A DNA stretch of 64,000 nucleotides, taken from Inia geoffrensis. Lineage: Eukaryota > Chordata > Mammalia > Artiodactyla > Iniidae. A program made the translations under genes and the position numbers. The stretch lies in contig CM070919.1 of the NCBI GenBank assembly GCA_036417435.1, forward strand, positions 33,968,318 to 34,032,317, in the 5' to 3' direction. Positions 60,010-64,000 of this stretch are shown here, piece after piece; position 1 is the first letter of the stretch; each line of letters begins with the position of its first letter. The notes beneath the pieces were generated by a model. That model was not told where the DNA came from. It searched no databases and worked only from the letters and a program-made list of their open reading frames with translations.

Positions 60010-60600
60010 GCAGAATATTTCACCCTAAAATATGACTGTAGGATGTTTAGGACGTGCCACCCCAAAATATGCCACTTTGGTATATTGATTACTTGGAGCT
60101 GTAGACACTTGGAAAACAGCAAATGCATGGAGAGGCTTTCTCTGAACTCCTTAACCTGCCTGAAGACACATCCTCTAAAAGGAGCCAGTTGTCATGATTC
60201 CCCTCCCCGGGAGTTTCATCAACCAGAGAAGGTTGACTCATCACCAGAGAGGAGACTAGAAATGACACCACACCCAGACACGTGTTGTCACAAACTATCA
60301 CACCCATCCACTCTTCTAAGGGCCCATTCATCGTCCTAAAAATCATTTCCTCTCCCAAAAGAGGCCTACATCTCTCCTCCCCTTTCCCTATGAAGACGGC
60401 ATTTAAGCCTGAACTCTAAGTCACCTGGGGAGTCACTTGTTTTTCTCTGGGCATCTCCCATGCCCACATGTGGTATACATGTTAGTAACGTTCTGGTTTT
60501 CTTTTTTTTTTTCCTCTTGTTAATCTGCTTTCATTACAGGGGTCTCAGCTAAGAACTCAGAAAGGTAGATGAGAAAATTTTTTTTTTTCCTCTACACTAT
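60010..60600 (+). repeat. ERV1-like solo LTR relic, sense
   Basis: The order is that of a known class of mammalian ERV LTRs: 'caccccaaaatatgccactt', 'tctctcctcccctttcccta', a TATA-like 'gacggcatttaagcctgaac', 'gtcacctggggagtcacttg', 'tgttaatctgctttcattac' and 'ggggtctcagctaagaactc', ending near 'tcctctacact'. No viral gene is attached. The exact ends are uncertain and no target duplication was found. Opposite-strand frames at 60043-60358 are readings of the LTR. Confidence 0.7.
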
Positions 60601-60694
60601 AAATAATTCTCTTGATGTAACATGACAGCACAAGATGACAGCACAGTGACTGGGATCCTTTACACCATGTTTATTTGTTAGGATCTGCCTTATT

Positions 60695-60955
60695 CATAGG
60701 AACTGATATTTTTTTGAGCCGCAACTATGTGTGAGATACTGTTCTAATTACTTGACAATGTGTAAATTCACTTAACACTCATAATACCCTAAAGAAGTAA
60801 GTACTATAATTATACACTTTTCATAAAGGAGGAAAGAAGTGAAACAATTTCCCCACGTTTACACATATAGCAAAAGGTAAGGCAACAATCCTAACCCAGG
60901 AAATCAAACTCCAAAATCCATGCTGTTATACACTGTACAGTAATGTGTCTTTACC
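60695..60955 (-). repeat. MIR SINE, nearly full length, antisense
   Basis: MIR landmarks run throughout: 'aactatgtgtgagatactgt', 'taaattcacttaacactcat', 'aagaagtaagtactataatt', 'tcataaaggaggaaagaagt', 'aatcctaacccaggaaatca' and 'ccatgctgttatacactgta'. At roughly 250 bp this is close to the full family length. Confidence 0.75.
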
Positions 60956-62059
60956 ATCCTTACAGGGCCACACAGAGTATTGTGAGAATAATAAGAACTC
61001 AAGAAATAGGTCTCGAATAATAATTCCTGAGGTCAAATAGGCTGTTAATTAATTATATGTTACTTTAAAAACGTTATAATTATTATGCACTGTTTTTCAG
61101 ACTGTTGAAGATGTCTTTGTTTATTTACAAAGATAAAAATGATCGAATAATTGTATTAAGAAAGAAATAATTTTATTTTAATATTATATCCATCTAATAA
61201 GGTAGGAGTAGATGAGTAGGACAACTCACAAAATTTTCTAAAATGCCACATTTAATTTTAAAACAACTTTAGCAATTTACCAGGGATTCTAGAACTCCTC
61301 TTAGAATTCTATTATTGAGCCGTTCTTACATTTTGGTAAAAGTCACTTAACCTTATTTTGGTTCCCACTTCTGAAAAATGAAGATAAATAATTCTTATGT
61401 AAGTTCAAGAGGCAACTCACAGACAAATAAATAAAAGATCCCACACGTTCTTAGAATTCTGGAGCTATGCTTGACCTCAAGAGCCCATTCATCCTCGTGG
61501 GAATCAAGTTTCCTGTAGCTACATGTTTTTTCAGTGTTTTTCTGTGCAGCTTCCAACAGTACCTTAAAAATTGCTATAAAAATTAGACGGAAGGAAAATC
61601 TGGACCCTAAACCGTCTACATATCCTTTTCTAAATACCAGTTCTGATTCAACATTTATCCAAGACTTCCAATGACTTATTCTTACATTCTATAATCCAAC
61701 ATTTAATCTTTAGCTTGGGACTTAATATCTCAGTACCTTTTTATTAGCCTCTCTTTTGGAGCAACTTTTCTCCCCATCATGAGACATTCCCTGTCAGCTC
61801 TTTATCAAGGTGTAGTATATTCAAGTCTCCCTTCTACATGCTCAAAAGAAAATAAAGCCAATGTGTCCGTATGTAGATAGAATTAAAGATATTTCAGGGA
61901 GCAATTCTTGTCAATCTATTTTCATTAAATAGAATTTTAACTCCTTGCTTATTTATAAGCAGAGAAGTGATGTTACTACCATCAATGATTGATTTTATTA
62001 AACTTGGTACTTTTTACAAGAGTACCTTGGAAACTGGGTGTTTTTAATAAGTCATGATA
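60956..62059. other. Unique non-coding DNA
   Basis: Nothing recognisable is seen in this stretch; AT-rich. Confidence 0.4.
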
Positions 62060-63050
62060 CATTTTAATAAGTTTTGCCCAGTTCCTGGCTTGTCAGGAAT
62101 CCACATGGTCCAGAGTGCTTGACTATCTAACAGAGGCTGATTCCAAGGACTATATCCTCAGGACTGACAGAGCCAAGTCATTCCCAGGTAAGTACAGTGG
62201 GATCTTCACCTGCCAAGGGCACACCGGTGGTAGGAATCTATCTATCTTCCAACTTGAGTCACAGGATGGCTAAGTTTCCTTAATATTTATTAGAGTCAGG
62301 TCAAGAAATCCTGGGTATCTAACTACCTAGTCTTTATTTTTCAAACCTGGAACTGACCATTATCAATTCATTGTCTCAACTCCAATGTAACTCTTCTTGT
62401 CTGCCTTGTGAATATGGATGTGGGCCCTTAAATATGTTTCCCTTTTCAACTGGTACTGAAGTTTTCTCAGTAGAGAATGCTAGATATACCCTGGGTCAAG
62501 AAAGGGTTTGCTTGCTTGATAGACTCCTGCGATTCATGTGGCTTCCCCAGGGTGCAGCTCGGGCAACGTGAGTGACTCATCCAGCATTAGGCTCTTGAAG
62601 TGTGAGTTGCTTCCCCAGCATCAGGTGCCTGCAGTAGATTATGGTTAGCCTCACCCATGTGCCAGCAACCTTCCCCACCCTCCCTTGGACAGTTTTGCAT
62701 CAGAGCATCTCCAACTTTCCCCGGCCCTAAATGGTAAATTTCCAGCAAGTTCCACCAGCATCCACCACGGCCAATTTTCTACCAAAATGTGAGTCATGGT
62801 GGTGTCCTTTCCAACAAGGTCTGAATCTCAGTCCAGGACAGGGTTGGGCATTGGTGTTCAGGTCAGGGCTAGGGCTAGTCACTGCTCCTTTCTTCTAATA
62901 TTCCTACACTCTTTAGAGTTCTCTTGGTTTATTAACCTATCCTTCATTATTCCATCCTCTTGTTATAGATAATAATTTTTATATTAAATTTTCCCTGTTT
63001 AAATTACTGCATGGTTTCTCTCTCCTGATTGGACCAGTACTGATACATTG
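62060..63050. other. GC-richer block, unidentified, possibly an old LTR or composite repeat
   Basis: This stretch is richer in GC than its surroundings, most so at 62500-62880. It has loosely repeated phrases (gcttccccag at about 62540 and at 62609; gtgagt three times). The right end, 'tggtttctctctcctgattg' then 'gaccagtactgatacatt', resembles the 3' end of some old mammalian LTRs. The 66-codon frame at 62371-62571 has no recognisable domain. I cannot name the element. Confidence 0.3.
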
Positions 63051-63174
63051 ACCAAAGGACATCCCAGAATCAAATTTATGAAATTGTATGATAGCACAAT
63101 AGAAATTGGAAATTGTGCTAGTTATCATAATTAAATAGCACAGCCTTTCCAAATCTGTAAACTGCATGTGTTGC

Positions 63175-64000
63175 AGATCTAAATGTAAAAGCTAAAATAA
63201 CAATTTTTGGAAGAAAATATCAGGGGACATATTTTTGGCCTTGGAAAATATAAAGATCTCTTACGCAGAGCCATTACAAAAACCATTAATCATAAAATTT
63301 TGAAATGAAAAATTGTATTAAGTTCAAACAAGAATTTCCATTCATCAAGAGACACCATTAAATGATCAAAAACCCAAGCTGACATAAAAACAACTCCTAC
63401 AAATCACTACAAAAGGGCGATACCACCAGAGAAAAATGAGCAAAAGACTTGACATTTTACCAAACAAGATAGATAACCAAATGGCCAATAATCATAGGAA
63501 AATGTGTTCAACTTCATTAGTCATTAAGAGAGTATCAATTACATCCAGAACGTGATGGGTTACCACTACCATGTCTAGAATAGCTAAAAAAGTTTTTCTA
63601 ATAAATAAAAAATAGAGATAACGCTGAGTACCAGCAAGGGGGTAGAGCACCTGGAGTGCTCACAAACTGTTAGTGAGAGTGCAAACTGGCACCACAACTT
63701 TTCCAAACTGTCAATATTTATTAAAATAAATATATGCATAGTATATCAGCCAGCATGTATGTCTACCAAAAATATGTAAAACTATGTTCATTATACCGCT
63801 ATACATAATAACCCAAGACTTTAAATAACCCTGCTGTTCATCAATAATCCAATGGAAAAATAAACCGTAGTATATTTAAGCAATCAAATACTATACTGAA
63901 TGAGAAATAGCAAACTATTCTACACACAAGAAGCCAGGAAAAAAGTAAATACTTAGAAATGAGACATAGAGGATGAAAGTCAGTCTTTATGGAAGGACGT
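63175..64000 (+). repeat. Decayed L1 3' end, sense, running off the window
   Basis: The order matches the end of L1 ORF2: 'gatctaaatgtaaaagctaa', 'ttccattcatcaagagacac', 'caaatggccaataatcatag', 'caaactgttagtgagagtgc' and 'atccaatggaaaaataaacc'. Frames are broken by many stops. The element's 3' end lies beyond the window. Confidence 0.7.

Noticed and set aside
1..64000. CRISPR arrays, operons, phage, bacterial genes, or CpG islands
   Set aside because: The window is mammalian repeat-rich DNA; no regularly spaced repeats, ribosome-binding-site-led genes or CpG-dense stretch outside the SINE bodies is visible.

Overview
The window is mammalian nuclear DNA, almost certainly from a cetacean and probably a toothed whale. 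The main evidence is about ten copies of the tRNA-Glu-derived CHR SINE family (Cetacea/Hippopotamus/Ruminantia). Most share a tRNA-like head (A box TGGCGCAGTGG, B box GGTTCGTGCCC), a GC-rich body and a poly(A) tail, and are very similar to one another. Seven have clear flanking target-site duplications (TSDs) of 10-15 bp, as expected of fairly recent LINE-1-driven insertion. A 5'-truncated L1 3' end at 21.8-22.1 kb, of cetartiodactyl type, has a perfect 15-bp TSD. Older shared mammalian repeats (MIR, L2, old L1/HAL1, MaLR LTRs, hAT-Charlie and Tigger relics) make up most of the rest.

I find no supportable protein-coding gene. The DNA is AT-rich, has no CpG-island-like stretch and reads like a gene desert or the inside of a very large intron. 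The longer open frames are antisense readings of CHR SINEs (runs rich in Pro, Gly, Arg and Ser), readings of decayed L1, or chance frames. The only exon-like structure is a GC-richer block at about 4.0-4.2 kb, bounded by good splice-site-like sequences; I cannot identify it.

Layout. 0-6 kb: mostly unique AT-rich DNA, small L1/L2 pieces and the exon-like block. 6-10 kb: decayed L1 on both strands, a MIR, L2 pieces and a CHR fragment. 11.9-21 kb: two related MaLR-type LTRs, an MLT1 piece, a hAT-Charlie relic, long decayed L1/HAL1 and a Tigger relic. 21.8-22.6 kb: a young L1 tail and a CHR SINE. 22.6-26.8 kb: repeat-poor. 26.8-29.7 kb: L2, then HAL1/L1 carrying a truncated U6 snRNA copy, then a CHR SINE. 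30-40 kb: scattered MIR/L1, two CHR SINEs and a probable solo LTR at 34.8-35.5 kb. 40-47 kb: a tail-only insertion, two LTR relics, L1, three CHR SINEs and a MIR split by one of them. 47.5-52.7 kb: repeat-poor. 52.7-55.6 kb: a decayed L1 ORF2 and 3' end interrupted by a CHR SINE. 55.6-64 kb: a palindrome, a CHR SINE, an ERV1-like LTR, a near-complete MIR, an unexplained GC-richer block and a further L1 3' end running off the window.

There is no system of cooperating genes here. What the sequence records is a history of retrotransposition: old elements broken by younger ones, and several odd by-products of the L1 machinery (a 3'-truncated U6 copy with a short TSD, and an insertion made of nothing but a poly(A) tail). 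Family names rest on remembered consensus patterns, not on a database search.
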